From: Xylocopa sonorina
Taxonomy: Eukaryota; Arthropoda; Insecta; Hymenoptera; Apidae
Direction of reading: 5' to 3'
DNA: 64,000 nt
NCBI RefSeq assembly: GCF_050948175.1
Contig: NC_135197.1
Location: forward strand, 6,280,501 to 6,344,500
The notes under the pieces were generated by a model. That model saw nothing but the letters and a program-made list of their open reading frames with translations, made no database searches and was not told where the DNA came from. The position numbers and the translations under genes are program-made. Each line of letters begins with the position of its first letter. Positions within the stretch are counted from its first letter, which is position 1. Shown piece by piece: positions 50,601 to 60,895 of this stretch.

Positions 50601-53600
50601 GGGGAAACGTCGTGGACTGACAGGTGATCGCGTTGAAATACGCTTGACGAGTGCTCGGACGGTTGAATCGCGGCGAAGCACACACCGCAGCTCCCTCTAA
50701 TTTATATGGGAAATTAAACCGGCCACATGCTTCGAACCGAGAAAATAATTCAGATATCCGAGAGGGAAATATTCCGCGAACGTGTTCCTTCTTGGAATAT
50801 TTAAAATGGGCTATGTTAATACAAGTCCGTCCGTCATCGTTTTCAAACACGCAACGACGGTTCTTACAACCTTCCTGCTAGTCGCGAACAAGTAGTTTAC
50901 GTCGCGAAGAAGAATCACGAGGCTGCGCCATCTCGGATCGCTATCGAATCTCTTCCTTAAATCTCTTCTTCTTGCGCGTTCACGCCGCTCGAAAATCGCT
51001 CGGAGATCCGAGTGTCGCTGAAAGAAAACGGGAAAACTGTCCGCGGAGTGATTCGAGGCAGACGCCTCCAGGCTGGCGGTCGAAACGTAATCTAATAATA
51101 ATGTACGGTCATATTTCTGGGATGAGTTGTTGGTGGTTTGGCCAGTGCACTCGAGGTTAGCATAGTGTCCCCTTGATTCTGGCTCGGCGGGGGCGTGCAC
51201 AGGTGGATATTCCTGGCCTTAGGTGTACCTGGGGACCGATCAGCCTCTACCGGCTCACCGTGGACGGAGGATGGCGCGGTGGAGTTTTTTTTTTTTTTTT
51301 TTCACTTCTCTTCTCTCACGCAACCCGACCTTGCTCGGTGCACATCGACACAGGCGGGTTCAACACGCGCGTGAACGCGAGTAAGTTCATCCCCGCTTTT
51401 GTGTAACGTCGCCGCGAGGGTCCGACGAGGCGAGGGGGATGCTGGGTCGATGCTCTTTCGTTAATTAAACTCCTCTTCGTGGCCGGGTGCGTTTCCCTTT
51501 GAACAGTTTTTGGGAGGCAATCTCGTAGGAAGACGCGTAGGGAGTAGCGTTAAATGGCAGACATAATTTCGGTGGTAAATTAAACGCGTGACTTTGATGG
51601 TTAAGCGGCTGATAGGCTCCTTCTGTAATAACTGGCTATTCTAATTTACCGCAATTTAGCCAAGAATTTATTGTTGGTATTAATTGCTTTTCTTATTGTC
51701 TTCGTTTCAAGTTCAACCGTGGCGCGCATCGCCGTTCGTTTCTAATGGTCCGTCGAAATAGAGAACGGAGATATAATAAGAAGGGTTATTCATAATTGCA
51801 ACACGTTAGTTGTCCTTATTCTAAATCTGCTGAACGAGTGGGAGCTAATGGACAGGAATATATGATTCAGCCTCTATGGTTTATTCGCGTGTTTATTTTC
51901 TCGTTCGATCGATCCTTCTTATAGTTCTCTAGGAAAGATCGCGCGTTTGTCTCGCGTTAGAGTCGAACGCTGTGGCAGAATTTATATCTACTTTCGCTAT
52001 TGTCCCGGGTAGAGATTTTCTATTAACAAGAGGAAGACGCGGGAGCTTTTAACGTTATTTATTTATCCGCTGCTCCTTTTCTTTTAGATATTCGCGAAAG
52101 ACACGGTCTGCGTCAATCGTGTCTATCGTCAGGAGCACAATTGAAACCAATCCAATTGCACCCAGTGTTGTATCCCATTGTTGCTATCTTTAACTGAAGT
52201 GCGGCCCGTTTCGTACCTTCGTTCGAACACAGAGAAAGTCGGACCACGGTGCTTTCTAAGATTTCATCATTTTTCCGTATAATCGTCCGCGAGCGGTACC
52301 CGAACGAAGACTTTCACGAAGCTCGTGCAGACAATGAGGGAGAAACGAATTAATTCACGGCTGTATGCCAGCTAATAGCCGTTTAATCTCCCGTGCATCC
52401 ACCGTTTAGTCCCATAATTTGCCGGATTGCCATTTCATTAGCGTGCCTTTATGCCCCTGGAGGAAAGCTAGGCGGCAGTAAATAGATGGGAGCCGGTTGG
52501 TATGTTCGAAGAACGAGGAAAAATACATTTTCAGAACGTAAGCGTTCGTGTACACGTAAACGGCGTACACGCGAACGGAAATTAGTCACCTCGGAAGAAA
52601 GCGCGCTTTACACGCCGTGAAGTAAAGCAGAATCACTTGTGACGCGGAACAGAGGACCTTCGTTTTCTTGTGAAAACTCGCGAATAAACCCGGGGGCGAT
52701 CGTTGCAGAAAGAAACAGAATCCTTTGTACGATGCCCAGGCGAGTTCATCGCATCGAGAAGTATGATTCGCTGTTTACTACCGCGACATCGCGGCATACG
52801 AAACGTATCGGAACGTTTATGAGGACAAGGTATTTTAACACGCGAACGGAATGGGAATTTTTAGATGTCACGTCGAGCGAGAGGGGGAGGGAGGAGAAAA
52901 AGTAAAGCGAAACGGTTGACATCCCCGTGAAAATAACGCTTGTTCGGCTGCATGAAATACGGCGAGAGATATTATTATGTGAGAACGCGTCGAATTTCTA
53001 GCCGAAAGATCGCTAAGAAAACATATAAACTAACACGAGTTGAAAATAGCAGTGCCACGGATAAACAAGGATATTTTTGGCCGGATTCTTTATCTATCGT
53101 CTGATGTCATCGGTTTTAGGTCGGTATTGCGTAGATTTCTAGGATTTCATGAATGAATCGCGGAACATACAATGCCACGCCGCCCTGACGTTCACGCGAA
53201 CGTGACGTCGGATGCCCACGTAGATTCCTGAATAATTTATAGCGATCCTCGGTCTTTATCGTTTCGCGAACTCGCTGAACATCTACCCTTCTTCATTTCG
53301 TCACCAAATTTCTATCTTCTTTCTCTTCGAAGTAAAACGAAAGGAATTGAGACATTTGAACGCACTTAGATACACTTGTCTCTACGTGTAACATTGAAAC
53401 GCAATGCAGCGAAAGTTTTTCGCTGAACAAAAGTTGGATTTAAATATCGATCGTTTATCAGGGATCGACAATGCGGGTGGTTCTCACGAGAACCAAGTAA
53501 ACGGAAAACGGGCCGCGTCGAGGGTGTTCAACAAACGCGAATAAAATGCCCGAAAATTGGGAGGCAGAAACGCTGGCGCAGACTAAACAAGCGTCCTCGG

Positions 53601-56600
53601 AATAAATATAGGGCCGGAGACGTTAAAAAAGTATAAAATAATTCAATGCTTCACGGTACATCTTGCAATAAACGCAGGAATAACAGTACATCATTTTGTT
53701 GGCCACTTTGTTCGCACTGACAAATTGTATTTTGCATCCACGCTGCCTGCAGCGTGTTGCATATATAATAACGCGACGACACGTAGAAAAACGTTTCTGA
53801 TATTCTCTACGTACGAGAACGATGCGAGGTACTCGAAATAGTTGATTGGCACGAGGAAAATGTTTGTAACATTATTTTTAAGGAGTATTTGTTATTCTAG
53901 CGAATTATACCGCCGAGTGATTTGTCGTTTGTTTTGAGGAAAATCTTATTAATTCTCCGGGAATATTTATTACTCTAATATTAGATTAAGACGCGGTAAG
54001 TTTCGCTTTGAGATCGATTTAATTTGAATTAGGGAAAGAGGGATGGTTTGAGAGAATTTAAAATTCTAAACACTCGGTTAAGTCTTATTTCGTATGTGCA
54101 TAATAATTTTGCACTAACTTTTCGTTTTAAAGCGAGCTTTGTACAGAGATAATTCAAACGCACTGTTACCTGATAACCTTAAATCATCGTCGCAACTGCG
54201 ATCCCTTCGGTTACGCGACACTTTGTTTCCACTTCTATCTATTTAAGTTTAGCTAAATGGTTCGTTCGTACATTATCGCGAAACTGTTTCATATTCGCGC
54301 ATTAAACGCAGCATCAAAGATGGCCAGATATCAAAGGAACTTATTAACGAGCGACAGAGACATCCTTGCCGAGAGAAATGAGTTATTCTCGGTAGACGTC
54401 CTGCGGAAATAGTCGACCACGTGTTAACTCTGCTTGGCGCAGGTGTGAACTTCCGGTGTCACCGAACAGGCTCGCGAGAACACTCGTGCGAATAGATTTC
54501 CGCGAATAACGTAACTAAATTGCGCAATTTTATGAAATAAGATCAAATTAACTTTTAGGAAGAGTGCGATTTATTTGTAGCGGTTTGCGTTTTGTTGACA
54601 TAACTTGGAAGAGTTTGGAACGACCATGGCCATTTATTAATAACATATTATCCGGGATGACATATTTGACGTTAGCGATTGCACACGTTTCACGCGATAA
54701 ATGCGTCAAATTAATAATGTTTGCGAACATCTTGTATTCGAGAAAGTATACTATTCAATACGAACACGTAGTGACATCCCTTCAAAACTACGCGTTTCCG
54801 ACTAAAGCTTTACGCGGCGCAGATTGCGTATCGCATCGTGCTTAATCGAAGACCATCGTATAAAAACTAGCATCGAAAGATCACCAAAGTATCCCTAAAA
54901 AAAAAAAAAAAAAAACAGAAAGGAGACAACGACCCAACAACGACCAACAAGCAGCACTAAACACCCACTCGAAAATCAAGCATCATTAAATTCCACTCGA
55001 ATGGCGAGAGCAAGCGAATCACGGCCATGAATCTCACCCCTTCGCCGTCCGCTCGACCTCTCCGCCCTCGTTCCGAATACTCGTCACGCTCTGTCACCCT
55101 CCGCGCGATAAAACGAACCGTGAACGCGGTGGTTGCGCGGGCCTACGCGGCGGCTCTCTCAGTCCAGATCGAGAGGACCACTGTGCAAGGTCGTAATGAT
55201 CGTAATTCGCGATGACTTCCCGCCCGTTCGTCCCGGAAACGCGATTACGGCTGGCCGCGATTGTCGCGCGCGCGGCACGTTCGGTCCCGATTTGCAAGGC
55301 CGGCACGGTTCGGTCCACCGGCGGCAGCTTCCCTTCCTGGGACAAGGTCGGCCGCGCGACGCCGGCGAACCTCCTCTCGGACGGTCCGGAGCAGGGTGCA
55401 CGGGCGCGCGCGTGTAATCCACGTGAGATCACGCGCCGGCGCTTCTGGAAGCGAGACACCCGCCTCTCTTGCTCCGCGGGGCGGTCGCCTATTCTCTTGG
55501 GCATCGATCAGCCTCCGGCCGTGGTTGTGCGACGGGTCGCCAGTTTCAGGCGTAACGCCGTGTCTCGCTGGTGTACCGCGAGGAACCTCCGAGCTTTCAT
55601 TCGTAAGCCACCCCCGGTCGAGTTTGCCGCTCGATCGCCGTGTCCGGCTCCGTCGCTCGTGTCACGTGCCTGCAACCCTCGATCGAGAGTATCGGTTAAT
55701 ACGCGAACGGTGACGAGGGAACCGTCGAGTGGCCGGATCCGTGACAACCGGATAACACTGTGCCGGGAACGCGCGTATAGACACTCGATGTGACGTTTCG
55801 CGCGAGCAAGTGAGAAAGAGAGAGAGAGAGAGAGATCTCGTATGTTCGTGTCCTCGTGGCCAGGCTGGTCCGGCCTCGTTAGATCGTCTCGAGTCACGTG
55901 TGAGTTTATTGAGAATCGCTGGAAGAATGGCAATCGACGGGAGCTGCTCGATAGACTAGTTGGCTGATCGTAGCGTTTTTATTGGAGTCGGGAGTTACGA
56001 TTGATTGGCTCGAGGTTTGGGAGTTGTAGAGTTAGTTGGTGAAGTTGAGAGGGAGAGAGAGGGAGAGAAAGAGAGAGAGAGAGAGAGATGGGTTTTGTTT
56101 GGTTCATTTGGTATGGTGTAGCTTGATGGTATGATCAGCGAGAGAGAGGAGGTACGAGTAGAGTAGCATGTAGAATGGAACGTCTGGATCGAAGGGTACT
56201 TTGCGATGAACGTTTAGGCGATTAGAAAAATCCAGGAGCTTTCGATAACGTTGCTGGTAGCGGGTAGAAGTAATACTATCGCTGGCGTACGAACTGCATA
56301 TTTGCTAGTGCATCACGTAAGCTCAGCCGCCACTTCTATTTACTCTCGATTCTATTCGGATCGCCGCGTACCACTTGCTGCTCTCACGATCTAAGAAACG
56401 TAGAGAATAATCGTGTCAGTGTTGGTGGCCGCATGAACAGCTCTGTGCAGCTCTTTAACAACGCGTTACACAATATCGTTCGACGCGGAATATCCGACTG
56501 TCGATTCTAATTACCGTGAATAATTTAATCAGGGTCGATCGCGATGGGACGTTAATTGCGCGCGTTAAATCTTTTGACGTTCGGTAAATAAGGCGCGTTG

Positions 56601-59600
56601 TTCCGGTGTTCCGCAACGACAATTGCCACGTGACGGCTCGTCTTTTAGTTCTTCTAATCGGCGGCAATCGCATAAGTACCAGACGATGCTCCTGATATTT
56701 AGCAAAGGTCAGGAATTAACCTTTGGTTTGGAATTGCTTGAACGGGATTAACGGGTAGCTCCTTTGGAATATTAAAACTTGTATTATCGCGTAAATAGCA
56801 GAAGTCAGCATTTCCTAGAATTGATAGTGCCAACTGGCATATATTATAAGCAACGAAGCTGCTTAGAAAGTATAATTTATCGATCAATATATCCTGCTCG
56901 AATGTAGAACGCGTACCACTGTTTTATTGTAAATTCTCTTCGTTTTTCTATTCCTCGGGTACGTTCTTCTTTTTTAATTTCTCTCCTCTGGTGGGGTTCT
57001 ATAGCGCGCGACAAACAACGGGACGATAACGCGAGCGATAGCGTACAAGGGAAGAATAAAAAGGTCAAAGAGTGTGTTTCAGCCTCCCTGTCTTCTGCGA
57101 AAGCTCCTTAGCTGTAAGCTGCTGCGTTCGACGGAGCTATCGTTGTTTAATGTCACACGGACGGGAACAGAGTCGCGCAATAAATAAAAATCATATGTGC
57201 GACAGTGTGCGCTGTCGCGCGATCTATAGCTAGTAAACAAAATTTTTTACCCAATTTATAAATAATCCAGGATAAAAAGGATAAAAATAATCCGACGAAG
57301 GTTGATCAACTTCCAGTAAAGCAACGTGTTCGATAAAAGGGATAGAGCTTCTCGAATTAGCTCGCACGCGTTTGTTATGCGCTACTATATCACTACCATC
57401 GAACGGTGAAGTAATGGAAATTGTTCCCGCGCGTGTCTTTGGAAAAAATTTCGAGGAAATCAATTTCAAGCAATACTGCTTCTCCCGTTAAGTGAATTTA
57501 CTTTTTACGGGAGATAAATAACGGACCTCTCGGCTCGTTTAATTGATACAGCAAACGTTAGATTATGAGACGGAGCTCGAGGCAGTGACGAGAATGACAA
57601 GACAGGCTGACAGTAATAGACGGTATCACGGATCTCGGATTCCATCGAGAAGGAAACGCGTATTTCCTCGTACATTATACTGATTTTGTAGAAGGTAGAC
57701 GTAGCCTTGCATCAACATCAGCCAATCTGCTTTCACAACGTCGCGTTTCTCTATTATTGATTTAATTTCACGTGAGAACGCATTTCAGCTCTAAGATCGC
57801 CAAGGACCTCCTATTACCATGTTACACGCGTGCATACGCGTTGCATTTGTTCGCGGAACATTTAATGCGTCGTTGGTTACGCGTATGCACTAGACTCCAC
57901 TTGTTATTCACCGCTTAAAACAATAATCAAGTACATATTACTCGTTCTTAATCGAAGACCTAGAACTCTCCCCAATTCGATAGCAATTTTTCTTCCAATT
58001 TTTCTTGCCATGAAAAAAAAAAAATACATAAATCAGCGATCTCGATGATTATTTTCCGTACGATTCTCGCGCGCGATCGCGCACCCCCAATGTCGTCTGG
58101 AGAGGTGTCCCCTGATGCGTTTAAAATCCCGTATCCGGTCCGGCGGGCGTCGAGGAGACGAAAATCAGGTCTTGGGATCCGCTCGAATGTAATCGGTTCG
58201 GTAATCGTGCGGAATGGACGAGTTCCACGGCGGGAAAGAAGGACAGGCGTTGGAGAGCGAGAAAGATGGAAAGGGGAGTTTGCAAGCTCACGAGGGGGGC
58301 CCTGAGTCAGCTCGCTAAATATAACGCGGCGTGGAAGAACGGTGGTACATGCGCGACGTGTTCGACGTATGATCATCCAGCACCGAAGTGTGAAAGCTCC
58401 GCGTGAAAACGGCGAAACTCGCCGGACGTGCGGACCGCGAGCATTTAAAGTGGCACTGCTGAATCACTGTGAGGGAGAAACGCTCGAGCGAGAACGCGGG
58501 GCGGTTTTCGTTTCGGATCTGACCCACTGATATCGTACGATTCATCTCTATCTGTGCGACTAAATTGAAAGAGGGGAACATTGTTTTTTAATCATTTCTC
58601 ATTGGACAGTAAGATGGGTGGCATAGCATTTCACGTTTTGGTATTAGAGAACGATCTGGGTTATAATTGGAAATTACTGTTCGGTGGTTGTAACGATGCG
58701 ACTCTATTCCGAGATTAATCGCCTTATTAATAATTCCCGTGCGCTGTGCCACCAAGAAAATGTTAATCCGATAAAACCGACGCTGGGATAAAACGAACGA
58801 TGCTCGCGGCTGATAAGGAGGGGGGATTTCTGATCGAAGGAAACCTCCTTTTCTCACGTCGTTAACTTTTTCCGATATTGCAACTCTTTCGCGTTTGTAA
58901 CCGGATATAACTTTTACACGATTCACGGTATTTTTAGTGGGACACGGGTGCGACGGGCAAATGGATCCCGGTGGCGATCCTCCGCGCGAGTAGCCGAAGA
59001 AATAAGAAAGTTTTATTAAAAAGAAGATTACCTCCTCTCGACGGTATTGTCGCCATTGCTGGTAACTCGTTGTAATTACTCCAACGCGTTCTACGCGTAA
59101 CTATTCCAAGAGTTGAAGGGAAAGGTCATCTTTGAAATTATTTTCCCAACGAGATGGCCTCCGCTTAACACACTTAGTTACTCTACCAGAAGAATAGTTA
59201 TAAAACGAACCCTTTCTTCTTTCTAGTCCTGTGTGAAGCCAACAAACTGTCTGCCTTTAACTTAATCACGTCAAAGACATTAATAGGAGCAAATAAACAC
59301 TTTGCGAAACCAGTGAACGGGATCATGCCTTCGATTGCTCATCCCGGCCGTTAGATCTTTTCTTTCCCCGGTCGAGAAAATACGCGGCGATCGGACAAAA
59401 GTCGGCGTAAACGATCAACGAACGATCTACGATGGGACTCCGATGCGGGGTGCCGGACTGATGCGCGATTACAGTAGCGAAACCGTATCGAGGGATCGGC
59501 AAAAGTGGTAGAAGAGGATGACGATGAACGCTGATCGCAAGCTCATCAGCCAGCCGTCGGTGGACAGCGAAAATAACGAGCGTGTCAGCGCAGACCGCGT

Positions 59601-60895
59601 GGGTAGCTTTCCTTTTCATGCTTACACGAATCCGCCACCCAAACACCGTACGCACAACCGCGTATCGCCTCCCGACCATGTGCTCGTCCCGTTTCTTCAC
59701 GGCGGCACGCACTTTTTCACCTACCATCAGTCACTCCACGCGGAAGCGTGCACACGGCATTCGCCGGATAAATTGTTTAACGGGCGGTTCAGAAACCTTT
59801 TTTTGCCGCTCGATCTGGCCGCGTTACACCGCTCTTCCGTCTTCGTGAAATTGCATTTTATTGCCCGCCGGTACGCGTGGGAAGTTGCGTAACTCGTTGC
59901 GCGGAGGATGGGGAGTATTTGTCGAGGGGACGAGCCGAACTGCGCCAAACTTTTTTCGAGAAATATTTGTTACAAAGACGTTTAAGAGGGAACGATGAAG
60001 GGATGGAACAGACTGCTGCTTCTACGCTTTTGCGGGATTTCTTTTTCGTTTCGTAGATACAAGTAGATTTTAATTAAAATTTTTTTTTTTTATTAGTCTT
60101 TGCTATTTTTCTTCTTTTTTCTTGCAATGCTAGAGAAGTAAGAAGAGATGCATAGATTGGCATTATAGACGCAACGTGCTAGTCATTCGCAACACGTCGC
60201 ATAAACAGACGAAATTCTACTTGCAAGGGGTTGTAGGTGTACAATAGAGAAACGTCTTTCGAGGACGAGACGAGACTGAGACGTATCTGGACCAGACCTC
60301 GACGATGTTGCCCCTTATTACGTTATAATTGCTAATCGCGGCACAATTGTCGGACGTCAGAGCGTAAGATTGCGTCTTACGCGTTACGCAACTGAAAACA
60401 GACTTTTTCTTTTAATCGATGTTACGGCGATGCCAACGAGCACGTGAGAGGTACACGTGTTCACGCGATATGTACACGAGCACGTGCGATCTTTATTACG
60501 AAACAATAGCTAGATAGTAGCTGATTATTCAATACTTAATAGAACAATAGAGCCAACGAGATTTCGCGTTAATACGTACGTGTATAATTAAAAAGATTTT
60601 TTCGATGCTTTCGTTCACGTGCTCGCACTTTTTAACTTAGATCTCTCAAGACGCGAGAGCTTTTTAATTGGAACAATTGTAGCTAAATCGGAAAATAATT
60701 TCTTTCTCATTTTTTGGCTAGATCAAGGCGAATTTAATTATTTTCATTGATAAAACTGCCCGACAGATCCAATCTCTGCGGAATGTTACTTATATGTGCG
60801 ATCTTTGCGTTTTTCAGGACACCAGGACTCACGTAGTCGTGGAGCTATACGATACAGAGCGATCGTACGTGGAGGCACTGCAAATACTAGTCAAT
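35526..60895 (+). CDS. Rho guanine-nucleotide exchange factor (ARHGEF17/GEFmeso-like), N-terminal part, 8 exons
   Basis: Eight exons (listed separately) join with matching phases into 899 codons with no stop; the gene runs off the right edge. The last exon carries VELYDTERSYVEALQIL, the typical first helix of a Dbl-homology domain. DH domains catalyse GDP-GTP exchange on Rho-family GTPases and are usually followed by a PH domain, which would lie outside this window. Residues 1-873 are mostly predicted disordered: Gly-rich (1-54), Ser/Thr/Pro/Gly-rich (55-279), a Pro-rich segment with PVPPPRRPSR (about 330), Ser-rich acidic and basic patches (360-773), then RGPYGQMLEAEMAKP (about 780). The long disordered N-terminus before a mid-protein DH domain fits ARHGEF17 (TEM4) and Drosophila GEFmeso. 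That family choice is from memory of the DH start, so it is inference; RhoGEF itself is well supported. The function expected from the family is control of actin and cell shape. Confidence 0.8.
38472..39146 (+). CDS. RhoGEF coding exon 2
   Basis: Acceptor tttcatttcag at 38471 and donor CAG|gtattt at 39147; 225 codons, phase 0 to phase 0. It opens with a charged Arg/Glu/Ser segment (ESLPPSNSREESQERRRKR) and continues into low-complexity Ser/Thr/Ala sequence. A Gly/Val tract at about 38755-38815 is encoded by an imperfect trinucleotide repeat. The end, QLAQWTKHQTLKLQ, looks less repetitive. The same frame stays open upstream to an ATG at 38292 (see findings). Confidence 0.75.
40190..40429 (+). 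CDS. RhoGEF coding exon 3
   Basis: Acceptor ttttttcaattcag and donor CAG|gtaatg; 80 codons, phase 0 at both ends. It contains a short basic/acidic stretch (SEKAERLRELTEKLKG) that could form a helix, then a Pro-rich segment PAPVPPPRRPSR that could bind SH3 domains, then PPPPSGYQP. The SH3 role is inference from composition. Confidence 0.8.
40822..41338 (+). CDS. RhoGEF coding exon 4
   Basis: Acceptor cctggacgcag and donor CAAG|gtaatc; it enters in phase 0 and leaves in phase 1. It encodes 172 codons: a Cys-containing start (NQGCGRCDGRPSC), a His/Gln/Pro patch, many Ser residues in basic context (DSRRSSRSVRQ, likely kinase sites), an acidic Ser/Thr stretch, and KSSAPFRSASFSQVDFSQ at the end. 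A second consensus donor, GAC|gtaagt, lies inside at 41080 (see findings). Confidence 0.8.
41339..46652 (+). other. RhoGEF intron 4, 5.3 kb
   Basis: Bounded by consensus gtaatc and ag sites. No nested gene or additional in-phase exon was recognised. Confidence 0.7.
46653..47072 (+). CDS. RhoGEF coding exon 5
   Basis: Acceptor ctcctgttccag and donor GAAAG|gtaagc. The phase-1 entry matches exon 4 and the exit is phase 1. 420 bases. It contains several Ser/Thr-Pro sites (DVSPVVSTPQNSPNR, then QSPRTSTPSVDS), then an acidic Pro-rich end (PEPPLPEINEPRID, then PIEIVTTEPVF). This density of S/T-P sites suggests a phosphorylated linker. Confidence 0.8.
48451..48754 (+). CDS. RhoGEF coding exon 6
   Basis: Acceptor atttcctgcag and donor AGAAG|gtaaca; it enters in phase 1 and exits in phase 2. 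It encodes EVIITPPPEEPRLSQ, an alternating Ser/Glu/Ala run, then KTRRYRGDTSKRRKGVYITQ, a basic patch that could act as a nuclear-localisation or membrane-binding element. It finishes with an acidic Ser/Pro end (PPATPSDLSDCEG). Confidence 0.8.
49264..49564 (+). CDS. RhoGEF coding exon 7
   Basis: Acceptor ctcatttattcag and donor AAC|gtgagt; it enters in phase 2 and exits in phase 0. It begins YSKRPLRGPYGQMLEAEM, the most ordered-looking block of the N-terminal region, probably with a short helix. Ser/Asn/Pro-rich sequence (SYNTSSNNSSSEPPTP) follows, and then a possible helix, SPELLAELLRGSSERV. It joins in frame to the DH exon 11.3 kb downstream. Confidence 0.8.
51285..51302 (+). repeat. Poly(T) tract, 18 bases
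   Basis: Uninterrupted T18 in RhoGEF intron 7. Confidence 0.95.
54897..54916 (+). repeat. Poly(A) tract, 20 bases
   Basis: Uninterrupted A20 about 100 bases before the GC-rich block. It could be a retroposed tail, but no target-site duplication was seen. Confidence 0.9.
55000..55899 (+). promoter_or_regulatory. GC-rich block in RhoGEF intron 7, possible internal promoter and first exon
   Basis: A CpG-rich segment of about 900 bases in the 11-kb intron before the DH exon. It contains a GA microsatellite and ends in a consensus donor (tcacgt|gtgagt at 55900). Both strands hold frames free of stops, as expected of CpG-rich sequence, but none looks like protein. It could start a transcript that begins just before the DH domain. 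Confidence 0.35.
55812..55834 (+). repeat. GA microsatellite
   Basis: Short (GA)n run inside the GC-rich block. Confidence 0.9.
56046..56089 (+). repeat. GA microsatellite
   Basis: (GA)n with GGG interruptions, 150 bases after the donor at 55900. Confidence 0.95.
60818..60895 (+). CDS. RhoGEF coding exon 8, start of DH domain
   Basis: Acceptor gcgtttttcag and donor AAT|gtgagt; 26 codons, phase 0 at both ends. The peptide DTRTHVVVELYDTERSYVEA is the beginning of conserved region 1 of Dbl-homology domains, where the E of the helix contacts the Rho GTPase switch. No continuation of the DH helix bundle was found between 60896 and 64000, so the next exon is beyond the window. Confidence 0.85.

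Larger units (their letters stand above)
49565..60817 (+). other. RhoGEF intron 7, 11.3 kb
   Basis: Separates the disordered N-terminal region from the DH exon. Apart from the GC-rich block at 55.0-55.9 kb and simple repeats, nothing was recognised. Confidence 0.7.

Noticed and set aside
50215..50850. 211-codon minus-strand frame in RhoGEF intron 7
   Set aside because: No family resemblance and no splice context; overlapping plus-strand frames are also open, as is common in CpG-rich introns.
55212..55793. 193-codon plus-strand frame in the GC-rich block
   Set aside because: Three frames on both strands are open together and none has a recognisable motif. It is better explained by CpG-rich composition of a promoter or 5' UTR region.
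54841..57960. 14-mer cttaatcgaagacc at 54841 and 57947
   Set aside because: Several chance 14-mer matches are expected within 64 kb, and the flanks do not align.
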